Origin: Hemibagrus wyckioides
Taxonomy: Eukaryota > Chordata > Actinopteri > Siluriformes > Bagridae
Length of the DNA: 64,000 nucleotides
Assembly: GCF_019097595.1 (NCBI RefSeq)
Contig: NC_080731.1
Span: 8,375,071-8,439,070, forward strand
Direction: 5' to 3'
Shown: one piece after another, positions 45,498 to 58,960 of the stretch
Layout of the letters: every line of letters begins with the position of its first letter
How positions within the stretch are numbered: position 1 is the stretch's first letter
Made by a program: the position numbers and the translations under genes
Notes under the pieces: generated by a model
What the model was told of the DNA's origin: nothing
Seen by the model: only the letters and a program-made list of their open reading frames with translations
Database searches by the model: none

Positions 45498-45867
45498 AGA
45501 AACAGATGAACAAGATAAACAACCTTCAAATATGGATTTAAAGTGGCTTTGAATATCAGACAAAAAGGTGAAAGTAATCTGTTGTGTCTGAAGAAAAACC
45601 CCAGAATAGCTTCAAAAATCTTAACCAGCCATGTGATTGCTACTATTTACAGGGGGATGTAAAAAAATATATATCAAATAATAAAAAATTATACAGCCGG
45701 CATGTTGAGTGTTATGCTTTTGTATCGTTCATATTTAAGTAGTAAGCTGTCTCTACTAAAATTCTCTGAAAATATCTTCAAAATGAAATGACATGCTAAC
45801 AGTTAAGTTATATACCTCACAGATACCGGAGAATTTCCTTATATTCAAGGTTGAGTAAGTACATAGT

Positions 45868-46100
45868 CGTTATTTGTAACACATACATTACTGCACAGGG
45901 AAATTCTTTCTTCATATATCCCACCATTTGAAGGTTGGGGTCAGAGTGCAGGGGCAGCCATGATGTAGCACCCAGGACTGGGGTGGGAGAATTGGTGAGC
46001 CTTGCTTAATGGCCCACCAGTGGCAGCTTGGCAGTGCTCAGGCTTGAACCCTGATCTTCCATTCTACAATCCAGAGCCTTAACCACTTGGGCTACCACCA
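45868..46100 (-). repeat. tRNA-derived SINE, near full length
   Basis: Reverse complement of the family at 14645-14850. It starts with the tail ('gttatttgtaacacatacat'), continues with 'ggttggggtcagagtgcagg' and the 'gtggcagcttgg' body, and ends with the tRNA-like head 'taaccacttgggctaccacc'. Confidence 0.85.
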
Positions 46101-46184
46101 TCATTAAGTTATAATGACATCTTTGTGTAGCAAGAAAATGCCCTACATTGGTCTACAAGCCATGTTGTTCCAAATATCTGCATT

Positions 46185-46445
46185 TGTGTTCATTCAGCTT
46201 CAAGAGCATTGGTGAGATCAGGTACTGATGTTGAGTGAGGAGGTCTGGGCTGCAGTTAGTGTTCTAGTTCATCTTAGAGGTGTTCATTGGGTTTGAGGTC
46301 AGGGCTCTGTGCAGGACACTCAAGTTCTTCTAATCAAATTTTGGCAAAACATGTCTTCATGGACCTCGAATTGTGCCCAGAGGCACTGGCATGCTGAAAC
46401 AGGTTTGGACCTCTTAGTTCCAGTGAAGGGAAAGAGACATTCTAT
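46185..46445 (-). pseudogene. Tc1-like transposase fragment
   Basis: On the minus strand this matches the C-terminal part of the Tc1 family at 17273-18102: 'gaggtcagggctctgtgcag' followed by 'aagttcttctaatcaaattt', 'tcttcatggacc' and 'cttagttccagtgaa'. It has decayed with indels and no open frame of use remains. Confidence 0.75.
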
Positions 46446-47525
46446 TCATGTGTGTGAGTGTGTGATGATCCGGTCCGGTGGTGACACATTTTGGCCATAT
46501 ATTTTGTTTCTAATTTTGTTTAAAACATGCTTGAATTACCATAATAGGAATACATTTTATATTTATAAAAATGACTCTCCACTGCCAGGACTTCAATGGT
46601 ACCATATTATTCAAATATATAAATTTGTGAGTATATAGCCTATTTAGAACATAGACAAAATCCACTATATTTTAAATACATTTACTTTTGCTTGAGTCCT
46701 GTGGCTTATAATGTAATCTTATTTGTTTAGGGTGAGCTCAGTGCTTCCTGCTTTTTTTCTGCAATCTCTAATATTCCAAATTGCAGTTACTAATCAGATG
46801 GATATAACGTCAGACTGTAATCCACTAAACAGTGATTCTGTCATTGCACAATGATGTGAATCAAAGCAAAGATTGCATCACTTTTATAATCTTCATTCTT
46901 AGGAGTGCAAATGGTTCGTGTGTTACTCAGTGAGAGGTGATTAGGGGCCACATGGCAACGAAAATTTGATTCGTCGGATACTTGTGCTAATGTGCTGACC
47001 ATACACTCTTAGAAAAAGGGCTCCTTAAGAATGAATTGACGTTTCTCAGCTTGCTAAAGAGAATTCAGCTTTGAACATGGTGTGTGTTCTGTGTAGATTA
47101 TTGAAGGGTTTCCACAGGAGAAAAAACTAAAGACGTGGAGTGTAGAGATATTTTAGAGAGAAGTCTTAGTTTCGTGTTAGTCTTAACCCAAACCCAAACC
47201 CTATTTTTATGATCTGTTCATTAATTGTGTAATTTTTTTTTATTAAAAAACAATACCAAATATCTTATTTATTAGTAATACTACAAAAGATGAACTGGAG
47301 CAGCCGAAAGATCAACAACAACTACAAAAGATGAACTATATTAACCCCTCACAGTTTTTGGGTTCCTCCTAAAAGGCTGGTTCACATGTGTGCACAGGAC
47401 ATTAAGAGGTCAAGTGGACAAGAGGTCATTTGACAGGAACTGAAATCACCTGTTGTCTTGGATTTTCATTGTCTTGGTCACTTTCATCACCTTTATTTGT
47501 TTTCGTAAATTTTAGGTCAAACCGG
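46446..47525. other. No gene seen
   Basis: AT-rich single-copy DNA. A short direct duplication near 47281-47345 ('ctacaaaagatgaact' twice) is the only structure noted. Confidence 0.4.
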
Positions 47526-48080
47526 CCAGAGCATAATCTGCATAACATAAATATGACTTTTTATAAAAATGGATGATTTAGCCCTGAACAGAGCAGTGTT
47601 AAAGCAGATTGGACTGGGTGAGATATGCAAGCTGAAAGCTGGGCGGCAATCTGTGGTGCCAAAGCTCCTTTGGCAGATAGAAAAGCCACATAAGTCCATT
47701 GTCACTCAGCATGCTAAACAAGAATAAGCCCAGCACAATGCATGAGAATTAAAAATGGATATCCATTTAAAAAGGATGCCTAAAACCCTGCGTGGGTATT
47801 TTACATGTTTCGGACCAGATTAAGAGTGGGAAATATAGGTTATCCCATGATAAGCCCAGCACTCTCCCTTTTCACAATAGAGATCTTCTTCTTCACACCA
47901 GTAGTGATGCATGGTCTGTTTTGATTTATTTACAAGGAAATTTGCATATGTCCTTGGTGAACGAGTGCACTTTGTTGTCTCGAGCGTTATTAAGTTGTAA
48001 CCCGATGCTGAAAGTCACAAATAAAGAGGAAAACCAAGGCACCAAGGAAATATTTATTGTGATCAATTTGCTTTTGTGAT
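47526..48080. promoter_or_regulatory. Candidate conserved non-coding element
   Basis: Repeat-free block with 'aagcccagcac' twice (47727 and 47852) and AT-rich 'aaaaatggatatccattt', which includes a palindrome (ATGGATATCCAT). An ORF at 47792-48079 (plus, 95 residues) has no recognised domain. It could be an enhancer or nothing. Confidence 0.25.
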
Positions 48081-48595
48081 AAGTTAATCAAGATGTATGC
48101 ATTATTCGAACAATACCTCATAATACACTAATGGCCATTTGTTTAGATGGTGCTTAACTGTAAGCAAAACCCATTTGTATTTGTTAGTGCATAAGGGTCA
48201 TTATCCGACAGTCATTTGTCAACACTTTGGAATTTTCTTCGCGCCTTCTTAGAAGTGGCAGCTCATGACACTAGCTTTTCTTCAGCACTTCGAGTTCTTG
48301 AGGTTTCGGAGGTCTTAGTTTACTAGGAAAGGATTTATTATTCTTAGTTTGCATGTCATTATATCCGTAACCCTACAAAACCAATAGAAACTGATAGAAA
48401 TCATCACTGTAGCCTGAATAATTGACAGATAATCTAGTGAACAGTAACTCAATAATAACACACACCTTTATTCCAATAGAATACCAACAGAAATAATTAC
48501 AATATGATTTTCCGATGTACAAATATTTCACAATAAGTATCGGGTTTTGTGCAATAAACATTATGTAAATCGATCAAAGTCATCCTATTCAGTTG
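48081..48595. other. No gene seen
   Basis: AT-rich single-copy DNA with no recognised element. Confidence 0.4.
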
Positions 48596-49090
48596 ATAAA
48601 ACTGACCTAGCCTGAAATGATTAAATGATAAGTAATGGCTGGCTTGCTAATGAATAGGATACTTGCTTGACAGGATATAAAGGACAAATGACATGTCTGA
48701 AAAAGACACTTGAGAGTTCTCCCCCCCCCTCCCTTTACATTGCGTCTCTGTTCCTTTACTACCTGAGAAACCCCCTTCTATCTTCCCCAACAGCACAACA
48801 GACGCCTTATCAAACGTGACTGATTGCCGTAATCTGTACTCTGGGCAGCCATTAAGCAAATTACCTGAATCATTGCAAGGATTAGTCTCATTAACACATG
48901 ATTAGCATCAAATTAAAATAATGAGTGTTTAACTTGTGATGTCTTCCAGTTGTTTGAACAGCTTGATCAGGCACACCAGGCTTGCTGAGAGCTGCTTTTT
49001 GTTTGAAAACATGGCAACATGAGGTCACTGGATGGACTACAAGGATGAGCTGATAGCATGCTTGTATATCTAGAATAATCAATTAAAAGC
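48596..49090. promoter_or_regulatory. Candidate conserved non-coding element
   Basis: Repeat-free and rich in TAAT-type motifs ('gattaaatgataagtaatgg', 'cattaacacatgattagcat', 'caaattaaaataatgag'). It contains TGGCTTGCTAATGAA at 48640-48654, also present at 39949-39963. Inference from composition only. Confidence 0.3.
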
Positions 49091-49279
49091 TGTGCGATTT
49101 TATTCAGCAGTTTTGCTCTGTATCAGTAATGAGATATCGCTACACAGACACACTAATGTCCACCAAGAATGACAAATCAGCTAATATCCAGATATTTAAA
49201 AGAATAGTAAGTTAGTAAATCATGGTAGGGATGTAAATATAGACAAGCCTGTGGTCACTTTTTTACGAATAATTGGAAA

Positions 49280-49440
49280 GTGCTAGCTTAGTGGCTAAGA
49301 TTTTGGCTTAGTGATCAGAAGGTTGTTAGCTTGAATCCCAGGTCCAATAAGCTACCACTGCTGGATACCTGAGCAAGGCCCTTAATTGCTCAGTTCTATT
49401 AATGCAATAAATGTAAGTCACACTGGATAAGGGCATGAGG
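49280..49440 (+). repeat. tRNA-derived SINE copy
   Basis: Same family as 20126-20292: head 'cttagtggctaag', B-box-like 'gcttgaatccc', 'aggtccaataagctacc', 'gagcaaggcccttaa', tail 'cactggataagggcatg'. Confidence 0.8.
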
Positions 49441-50053
49441 TGCACCTATACATCTATTTTGCTGACTTAAACCAAAGCAAACCTTGCAAATAGTTCAGAA
49501 CGGATCAAACTCTGCCACTTAGGACCATGTATAGCAGATCACACAAGAATTATTTTTATATCATCCCAAGATCAATGAATCGCAGCTCATGATCTAGATA
49601 CTGCATAATCATTGTCACCTATTTTCTCACAATTCATGTTAGTGTCTTGCTCAATGATCCATCATGTTCTCAGTGGACAACATGCAGAAAAGGTATCATG
49701 GAAAAACATATTTTTCTATCTGTTTGTCATGGTATTTTTTTATTCATTATATACTAGAAAGACATTTGCTATAAAGCATACACAATACTTTATATACTGT
49801 ACATAAGACGTTTATGAGTGTGCATAAGTCAACAGAATATGAGTGTATAAAAAAAAACAGTGATGTCTTTTAAACCATTTATAAAAAAAACCCAGTGCAT
49901 TTGTACTTGTGTAGAAATTACACCAGACTTTGTGTTATGCTGCATTAATAAACAGATATAATAGTGTGTTGTGTAACCTGACATTACAAAGCCATTCATT
50001 ATAAACTGTTACGCTTAACTATTTATAAATAATTATACAGGCTCATGCCTGGC

Positions 50054-50089
<36 letters not shown>

Positions 50090-51413
50090 TACAATGTGTT
50101 ATAAATGTTTATATTGCATCATAATTTCTAATAGTTTTTAAATAAATTGTTTTATCTTCATTTTATTAATTTGTATATTTTTTTGGATGTTACATATTTC
50201 AGCTCTCTTGGACTCCTGGTCACAGATGGCTTACAACTTTGTCAGGGCTCAATCTCACGCTCTCCCAAGCACTTTTCTGTTGATTTTCACAATGTCAGAA
50301 GTGCAATTCTGAATCCTGGATTGAACTGTATTAACAATGCATTATTATCATATAAGAAGTTATTTTAATTTGCTTCAGTTCTCTATTGACTCCAGCAGTT
50401 TGCCCCATCTGTCTTTTATTACATTTCTATTCCTTATTATTATTACAAATGCACATACCTTTTTTGTTTTTATCTATATCCTTGTGAAATCAATAATATT
50501 TTCTAGTATCTAAGTTAGTAAGCCTTTAAGTAAATAAGTAAATAAATAATTAAATCCCTCATCTGCATAGTACGACTATTTCATATGAATCCCTTCGACG
50601 AGACAGCAGCCAAAAGGTTGTAAGCTCTGAAGTGTAATGTACCTTCTGCTTTTAGCTTAACAAAAGATTTAGTGTAATACCAAAAACTGTGCATTATGGT
50701 ACCAGTGAGTGAAGAATAGTTAAAACCTGTAATGCTAACCTGCTGTCAGGGGATTATACTCTGCAATGGAATTACATTTCATCCTGCATAGCCATATACA
50801 TCATATGTATCTTCAGGGCGCATGACAATTAAGATCCAGGCTTTAATGCATTTCGTTTAATATAACTTGTCCATTCTCTAACCATCTCTTCAGAGGCACT
50901 TCAGATACATTAAAAGAAAAGAAATGAAAAAAATATTGCATTACATAACCGGGATTTCATATACACACTGTAAATGTATAACATAAATTATTCAGGAAAT
51001 TTGTGATCATATATATCATTTACTCTATGTTTCAAAACATATATCATGATTGGTTAACTTTACCAAACTATTATATATTTTATTTATATATATATTTTTT
51101 TAGCATTCCTGATTGAGCCAAATGATCTATAATTAATATGATATGATGACTTATAAGCCATGTTGTAACACAAGTTCCACAATCACAGATGGTCTACTGC
51201 ACATCAGTGTTATAATTGATATTAGACTATGAATAATTATAAAACTGCTTAACTATTTATTATGAATGAAACAATAATTAACATTTAGAGCATTTACTTT
51301 AAGTAAAGTGACTGAGAAAATTGACGCGGTATGTAAACGATATTTCATTTTAACTGTGGGGTGAATTTTTGTCTTAATCTAGAAAGAACGCTCTGTAAAC
51401 TATTTGTTTGATC
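49441..51413. other. No gene; (AAT)n at 50055-50090
   Basis: AT-rich DNA with one AAT microsatellite. ORFs such as 49612-49806 and 50147-50368 (plus) show no domains. Confidence 0.4.
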
Positions 51414-51525
<112 letters not shown>

Positions 51526-51755
51526 CTTAAGCATACAAATGAACCAAAGACAACGTTATTTATAAACTGTTAATCAACATTAGTAAGGACTGACTTAGAA
51601 AATCCTAGAAACAGCAGATGAAATAAGTGATTAATGCTCTTTCTCATTTCTTTAAGTGTCTGAATTAAAATGAAACTTAAGCAACAACAACAAAAAAAAA
51701 CTTCTGAAAGACACCCTTGTCTTAAAATTTCAAATGCTGGGGTCTGATGAGTTAA
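51526..51755. other. No gene seen
   Basis: Short AT-rich spacer; nothing recognised. Confidence 0.4.
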
Positions 51756-52090
51756 TGAACTTTAGATTAGCTTCAGAGTGAAAAAAAGGCTCGCTCCAAG
51801 TGCAGCAAATAGCCAAGGGCAATAGCTGATAACTAATGTGTGGAATATTGCAATTAGCATAGCCAAGTACTTACAGGGATCAAATTAAAAAATTCATTAA
51901 CACACGCACTTAATTAAGAAACACTTTTTGGGTTTACATGATAAATTATGACACCTATTAAATCTTCCGCTACAGGCTGTAATGGCTTCTTTGCTTCTGG
52001 GCAAATGAATGTTTCCTCTTGAAAGCCTCCAAGGACCTGCAGTATTTGTTAAAGCTTTGTTAGGGACTGAAGTCGGCCTGTAAGGGATTT
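51756..52090. promoter_or_regulatory. Candidate conserved non-coding element
   Basis: Repeat-free block with 'atattgcaattagcat', 'cacttaattaagaaac' and a G+C-balanced end ('ctccaaggacctgcagtatt'). It resembles vertebrate conserved non-coding DNA; not testable here. Confidence 0.3.
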
Positions 52091-52663
52091 ACAGTTGTAG
52101 CTGTTTAAAAGCAATAGAGTTAACACTTTTTATCCATTTACAGTTACATTTAATCTTGTAATCTTGTTGACGCAAGCTATTTAGTACATTAAACCAAGTA
52201 TAAACAGCTGTTCCACTCAATGTTTCTTTCTCTTTAACTTTACAAGTGAATTAAAAAAGAAAACAGAGAAAACGCAAAGCCTTTCATTGTTAGACTTTCC
52301 TGTAAAGGAAAAACGAAAGGAATAGCTTTACCTGACACTGACATTGAAGACTTAAAAACACTGAAAAATGATAACCTTAATAAAGATTAGACACAGCGAC
52401 ACTTGTACACTTGTGTTCAATTCCGCTAGCTGAATGGAGATTGTCTTGTTCAATCCATGTAAACAAATTTATTTTTTAATTGCCACAAGTCTGTTATAAG
52501 ATTAGTCCGGACACTGTTGGGTTTCTGTGTATAGAGTACCTTGCTCTTGTGTTTAGCTGCTGGTGAGCAGGATGATGGGTGTGAACCCTCTGCTTGGTGA
52601 TCGAAATGTTGTATACAATCGACTAATCTAATATTTGAAAGTTGTAGTCTTGGTAAAACAGGA
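52091..52663. other. No gene seen
   Basis: Single-copy DNA with no recognised feature. Confidence 0.4.
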
Positions 52664-52664
52664 G

Positions 52665-52763
<99 letters not shown>

Positions 52764-52768
52764 GAGGG
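52664..52768. repeat. (AG)n-(AAAG)n microsatellite
   Basis: A purine-only run: AG units followed by AAAG units. The 124-residue minus ORF across it (Ser-Leu and Phe-Leu-Ser repeats) is an artefact. Confidence 0.95.
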
Positions 52769-53425
52769 GAAATGAAGGAAGGAAGGAATATGCTATAGAT
52801 GCATATAAAACATGCTGTACTCATAATGCTTCATCATGCCTGGCATAAGCAGTTACTACAGTAAGGATATGAGGTTAAGATTGATGAGTGTAATCCCAGG
52901 CCCTGGAATTTGGGAAGTTAAGTAAAACGTCTTAGTTTTGTACCACAATGTGGTTAGCATGAAGCTAAACTAATATTCTAATCAGGTTCATCAACCCTTT
53001 GACAAACGTCATTTTGGAAAACATGACTTATCTTAAATGTTATATCACTGATTTGTCTGGAACATGCAAGAAATATGTGTCCAAACAAACCAGGCTAAAG
53101 TTTAATACAGTTGATGATTTAGCAATAGATACTAATAACACTACCCTTACTCCTGACATTACTTTAACCTGATGCAACCTTGTCTTAGGCATATGATCTG
53201 AAACAATGGCTGATTTTATACATGAACACCCCACCAATCTGAAGGGTTGAGTAACTCCAGAATAAGTTTAGTCCAATATGTAACCGATTCCATGTAGTTT
53301 CTATGTTTATTGTATAAAAATGTAAAGCAGGGCAACATCCCCAATACATACCCTAATTTTTTATTACTGAGGTTTCATTGCCTCCTCAATCATTTCAGCC
53401 ACCGTGTTGATAACATATTAGATAT
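52769..53425. other. No gene seen
   Basis: AT-rich single-copy DNA; the minus ORF 53040-53237 has no domain. Confidence 0.4.
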
Positions 53426-54085
53426 GATAAATATGTGCATCCTAACCTAATAAGAGCTTCATCTCCCCCCACCTTTTAAGCAAATATTGGCACGCCGCAG
53501 AAAAAATCCCCAGTAGAGGCAGCAGGAGCGGTACACGGCGAGGTTAATTTAAGCATCAACATGGCCGCCATCGCTCACTTTCTATCCGTTAAATAAGTGG
53601 CCAGAGTCTGAAGCCATGACTAAATTATTAACTGTGTATTTCATAACGTTAGTGACAATATGCTAACGTGTTTTTTTCCCATCCTGTCTCCCTGCCGGGA
53701 ACAGATGGCTCCTTTTACTTTATTTTCCACATCAAGTATGATTATTTCTTTGTGCCAAAAGCCACCTGCCGTTCCTTGGTCTCCGCACTAATTATTTATG
53801 TTGGTAACACACAGCAGGACTTGTTATCAGTTGGATGGTGTCTTAATAAAGGCAGGCACATCAACATATTGACATCGTGTTCAAGGGGAAAAAATTTAGC
53901 ACAGGCTGGTGGGACGGTGGGTGCTCAAGAGCAGGCCTCTTGCCAGCAAAATGCAAGATGACCTCCTTTTGTTTCTCCACTCGCTCGGCCCTTGTTCTGA
54001 TCCATGTGATGATAATTAGGTGAAAGCCTATTAAAAAGTCAAATAAGGTAGAATGCATTAACATTGAATCCAGACCCAGATGATT
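53426..54085. promoter_or_regulatory. Candidate conserved non-coding element, long
   Basis: About 650 bases free of repeats and unusually complex for this window. They include a CpG-bearing start with 'catggccgccatcg' (YY1-like), then 'cgcactaattatttatgttg', 'gatgataattaggtgaaagc' and 'gtgcttaa'-type AT motifs. The 97-residue ORF at 53668-53961 has no recognised domain. This is the best candidate in the window for a deeply conserved regulatory block, but conservation is not demonstrated. Confidence 0.35.
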
Positions 54086-54580
54086 GTCCTGCTTCTGGTG
54101 TGACAGAGAAGGACAAAGTGTCCAACTGCTTAGTGCGATGCTGTGGAAAAACGTCCTTCCATCAGGAACCTGTGTGTGTGTGTGTGTGTCCTCCCTCTGA
54201 TTCTACACACTCTCTGTTTCACAGAACAATGTGGGCTTAAGCTACAAGTACCAATTAAGTTAAGTATTTGCAGAATTTCAAAGCGTTATGTCTAAGGGAT
54301 AGGTCAGTGTTAAACAGCCCTTCTCAAAAGTAAAAAACTTAAACAGAATAATTAAACATTCTCAGCACTTTATACATCAGGGGTGCAAAATGAATGCACT
54401 GTAATTACACTTCCATATACAGTTCCATTGTCATTCCCTGTAACATGGTTCAGATACTGTATTAGGTCATTTTTTTTGTAATGGAAATTGATCTTAGGAA
54501 TAATTGTAATGCTCGGTATTAGGAGACAACCCGCAGTTTCTAAGCCAAATATTACAAAAAGGGGGGGATTAGTCAATTGT
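54086..54580. other. No gene; short (TG)n near 54173
   Basis: Single-copy DNA with a short TG run. Nothing else recognised. Confidence 0.4.
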
Positions 54581-54900
54581 GCAAGTGCTCCCGTATTTAA
54601 GACGCTTTATCGGCCCATTTAAGAATATATATGGGTTAGAGTTCTCACATAAGAGCCAGGGTATTGTTATTTTTTTTAAATGCTATTGTAGGCTTAGACA
54701 ATGCATCAGCTCCCCCTCCCAAGTGAAACTCTAATAGCTTTTAGGATTAAAAATATGGTCCTTGCATTTAATTACATATTGCTGTGGAGAGGTTTAACCT
54801 TGTGGTGCGAGGAGGGTGCTAGTGCTGACATATTACTGCAGAGAGAGACCGAGGGCCAGAGCAGATGTATTCTTCATCATTAGAGAAGATTTTAAGGTTG
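54581..54900. promoter_or_regulatory. Candidate conserved non-coding element
   Basis: Repeat-free block with 'ggcccatttaagaat', 'cctcccaagtgaaac' and 'tgcatttaattacatatt'. The small ORF at 54701-54883 has no domain. Confidence 0.3.
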
Positions 54901-55849
54901 CTTAAGACTGGGCATCTGTTACAGGAAAAGGGAACGCTTATTTAGTAAGGTTTAAAGACAAATCGTATTAAAAGGGAAAAAAATTAAATACACATTGCCC
55001 TCAAATTCATTACGTCTGCACGGGATGACTGCAATGTGATTTACTGATTTACTGAATTTTTACGAACATTTTTCGTCACATCCATATTTATAAATCTTTA
55101 ACGTTTACATTTATGGTATTTGGCTCGTAAACCTTTAGCATAACTGTTATTAATAGATTAGTATTAAAGCTTTAATAGATTTTTTAAAAGCTTCCAAGGA
55201 CTTGTTCGCAACTTGCAAAGAATTACGAGGACAATTTTAGTGAATATGAATGTGGGTTTCATAAATAATATTTAAGCTATTTCATAACTACAAGATTAGT
55301 GTAGGAACTTTAAAACTTTTCACACAACTGTGAAGTTTGCTAAGCAGTTATCACAGCTCAATGTTAGCAAGGTTGTCATTAAAAGTTTAAAATTCTTCAT
55401 TGGAATTATAGTCAAAAGCAAAAACCTCAACTTTATCCAGTTAAATCGGCTATAAATTGCAATTTGCCAGTGTTTTAGAGGACCGTTGATTAAATTCATT
55501 GTCTTTCCATTTCCAAAAGTGTTAAGCTAAGCGCATGTAGCGTTTATATTCACTTACTGCTAAATTTTCACTTTCTACTGAGAACGTTTTGTCGATAAAT
55601 TACTATGATGACTCTATTTAATACTTGTTTGGCAAGAATATTGGCGAGTGTATTACATGGTGTTAATTAGTATGCAAATGTATTCTTTTACGATCACCTT
55701 CTTCATTATGTTTAATCTCTCTATTTATCTGCCAAGTAACAGAGAGATTGAGTCCATGCCTACTGTGTAAAAACATGAAGTAATTTATAGCTCTCTATTA
55801 ATTTCAAATGCATTGCCTATTAATACCATACATACCTGCCTCTAAAGTT

Positions 55850-55850
<1 letters not shown>
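54901..55850. other. No gene; possible POU-type site near 55670
   Basis: AT-rich and repeat-free. Around 55660-55690, 'gttaattagtatgcaaat' contains a homeodomain-type site next to an octamer (ATGCAAAT). This may belong to the same regulatory landscape. Confidence 0.3.

Positions 55851-55943
<93 letters not shown>
55851..55943. repeat. (GATA)n microsatellite
   Basis: About 23 GATA units. Confidence 0.95.
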
Positions 55944-58435
55944 GGTTAATTTGGTTAGATGTTATTCATGAGAACAAGTATTGTCTTTCACTTAAATAGT
56001 TTGAAGAAACTAGTATTAAGAAAAACAGTATGGACAACTGCATTTAATCTGTCCCATTGCTCCAAATTGTGCTACAGATGCATGAAATTTCACTCTTAAC
56101 ACTCTTTTGTATTGTCTTCAGGCTAGGCATCTAAGTGAACATGAATACAATATTCAGAATGAACAGAACTGAATAAAACAAATACAGATATCAGTAAGAG
56201 GCAAACTATTCAGTTTGCCTCACAGGGACTAATAGTGTCATGAGAGCAAGGGAGGGTATTTACTTTAATGGAGGCAATGAAAGCAATAGGGCCAGGACAA
56301 AATAACACCATATTTATTGACATGAATGTGCTGTGGGATGCATTTACAGTACAACATCATTAGTATCTTCCTGGTCAGGGTCATATGGGTTTAAATTAGG
56401 CTAATATTTTGTTTATATTTTGGAAAAGTTTGTATTAGAAATGAGGATAAGTTTGAGGAACTGTCAGAGGTAAAATTCACCCATGGCTTTCCAGTGTTTT
56501 CAGGGCCATAGTGTAAGAGAAAGGTTAATTGATAATCAGTGATAATCACTGCATTTAATCCATACTCCATGTCTACTAGTAAAGCTATCTCTGCTTAACT
56601 GAAAACCTTTGGAACCTCTTCCAAAACTTTGTGCTTGAACTTAGGAAATTATGATTTATAGCTAAGTTAACAATGAATAACTATAGGTTTCCATTTGACT
56701 AAAATTCAAATGAACTATTTTACGTTTAATTGCAACTCTGACTACTGATAACTAATGGTAGTTTCTTCAAAACAAAAGTCTTAATATGCAATCCACTTTA
56801 ATAAGCTTTAATAAATCATAATATTCTCCAAAGTTCTAGCACAAATCTGACAAAAGTATAGGCTCCTTGGTACAAGTTTGTTGGTAAGCTAGCTCATGCA
56901 AAAGTTTGCAGTTGTGTGTCTGCTGTGATCTCTATCTACAAGGGTGTGAAAACAAACTGCTACACAAAAACCTCCTATTCTGAGAAAACCTACAAAACCT
57001 GTGGGACATCAAGCTGTTGAGCCGAGGAGTCCCTCTCATCTGAAGAGTTTGGATTTAGAAGGATCAGCAGGGTTTTAATCCCAGACTATCTGTCTCTGCA
57101 TGTTCTCTGCTGCCATTATTAATATTTTGATACTATAATCCCAGGAAGAAGCTATGCTCTGAATTAATATAAGCCTCTCACACTGTCTTACTATGCAGCT
57201 AAATATTAACTATGATCTATGAGGCACTATTGTTAGGAAATTCATACACGGGCATAATTCACATAAAGTGACGGTCGGATTTCTAGGCTGTGCCTCTCAC
57301 CTTGCACATATCGAAGCTTTGTTTTTAATCACAGCTCATCTAATAAGACCCTGGAGAGAGTAATCTTGCTGCAATTTCCACTCATAAACAGGATCATATT
57401 GTGAAGGGGTCACCACTAACCTTCTGTCAAATTACGGTCACAGTGATCCACTCTGATTTCATCAGTCACCACAGTGGTGTTGAATATAGTCACGAGAACT
57501 TTAAAGTAAATCATTCGATTTATCCCGCTCATCGAGGAAACTGCCTGTCCTTACTGTTTAGTCTTGCAGACATATACACACACTCAAAGAAGCTGAAAAG
57601 ACTGACAATTGGGCAAATATTGGCAACCTTACTGCTGTTAAACAGTCGTTGGCATTTGATTATGGTTCTCCTTCTCTCTGCATGTGTATATTAGCTTGGC
57701 CTGTTTAATCCATACACGCTAACATGGTAATTAGCTTAGTCCTTAACAACACTGTCAAAGCAATGTGTTCAGTCAGTTGTGGGATAATTAAAGGGATAAA
57801 CAAACATCTGTATCCTTTTTTTTTAAGGATATTGATTGTGAGAATATGAGGAGAATAATACATAAATTACTAACTGAAAATACTCTAAAATACCATTAAA
57901 GTGAATATCTCTACTGTTATCCAAGTTTCAGCGTGATTTAGATATTGATGCAGTGAAGCTTTGGGATGGATTTGGACTTTTACTATTGAAAAATTCTTAT
58001 TAATTCATACAACTTGCTTTATATAACAGCATAATTGTTAAAGCTAGGTTTTAGGGGCGAGGTTAGCATTGATAACTTCATATTCACTACACATCACATA
58101 CATACACTCGGGTTTGTATGAACTACCTAATGAGGTACTATGAGGAAGCTTTTGACCACATCATCTTCTAGGAGCAGCTGAACTTCAGTTTTATTGGTAG
58201 TGTTCATTATAGACACTGTCTCAGCTTTACATTCCTAATAAGGGTCACTGTATAGTAGAATTACGAATAATTACAGTGTAGAGGTGTAGAAGAGCAAACA
58301 CAAACAGTACTAAAAGTGTTGAAAGAATGTTCTGTGTGAGAATATTATGAATAATTCATTCTTTATGAATGCCGCACCAGATCTTCAGAAGGGACAAATA
58401 TAATATATACAAGTAATTGTATCCTCTGTATCAAT
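55944..58435. other. No gene seen
   Basis: Long repeat-poor single-copy interval. The ORF at 57401-57694 (plus, 97 residues) has no recognised domain. The part 57380-57560 is of higher complexity and might be conserved; nothing more can be said. Confidence 0.35.
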
Positions 58436-58960
58436 TGTGATACGGTTTGATGAAGTAGGTAATGTTAATAGAGCACAGTTGTTTACTGGCTAGCATTATT
58501 CTAGGGTTGGGGGTTTGATTCCTGCCTCTGCCCTCTAAGGATTTTGTATGATCTTCTCGTGCTGCACGGGTTTCCTCCGGTTTCCTCCTACAGTCCTAAG
58601 ACATGTGTTGTAGGCTGACTGGCATCTCTAAATTGTGTGTGTGTAATTACAGTAAAGTCAGGTAAAGTTAATCCTTTTATTCATCTATCCATTCATGACA
58701 TTACATACAACTTTTAGTATCTTTATCCTGGTCAAAGTTAAAGGCCTATCCAAGAAACACTGGAGGCAAGGCAGGAAATCACACTGGATTGAACACCATT
58801 CCATCGCACCCACATATTCACACACTCATTCACACCTTGGTATCATTTGGAATCATTTGCTCTTGATTATTTGGAGAGAACTGCATGTTTCCCAGAGCAA
58901 TCACATGAACTCAGGATCAAATTGGGGTCACTGGAGCTGTGAAGAAGTAAAATCCAACGT
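58436..58960 (+). repeat. Degenerate dispersed repeat
   Basis: Ordered fragments of the repeat noted at 9045: 'gggttgggggtttgattcct', 'cgggtttcctccggtttcct', 'cctaagacatgtgttgtagg' and, after about 100 bases, 'ggattgaacaccattccatc' with 'cacactcattcacac' and 'gaactcaggatcaaattggg'. It has decayed and is interrupted. Confidence 0.65.

Noticed and set aside
52450..52824. 124-residue minus ORF with Leu/Ser/Phe-rich stretch
   Set aside because: The hydrophobic part is the complement of an AG/AAAG microsatellite; the rest has no recognisable domain.
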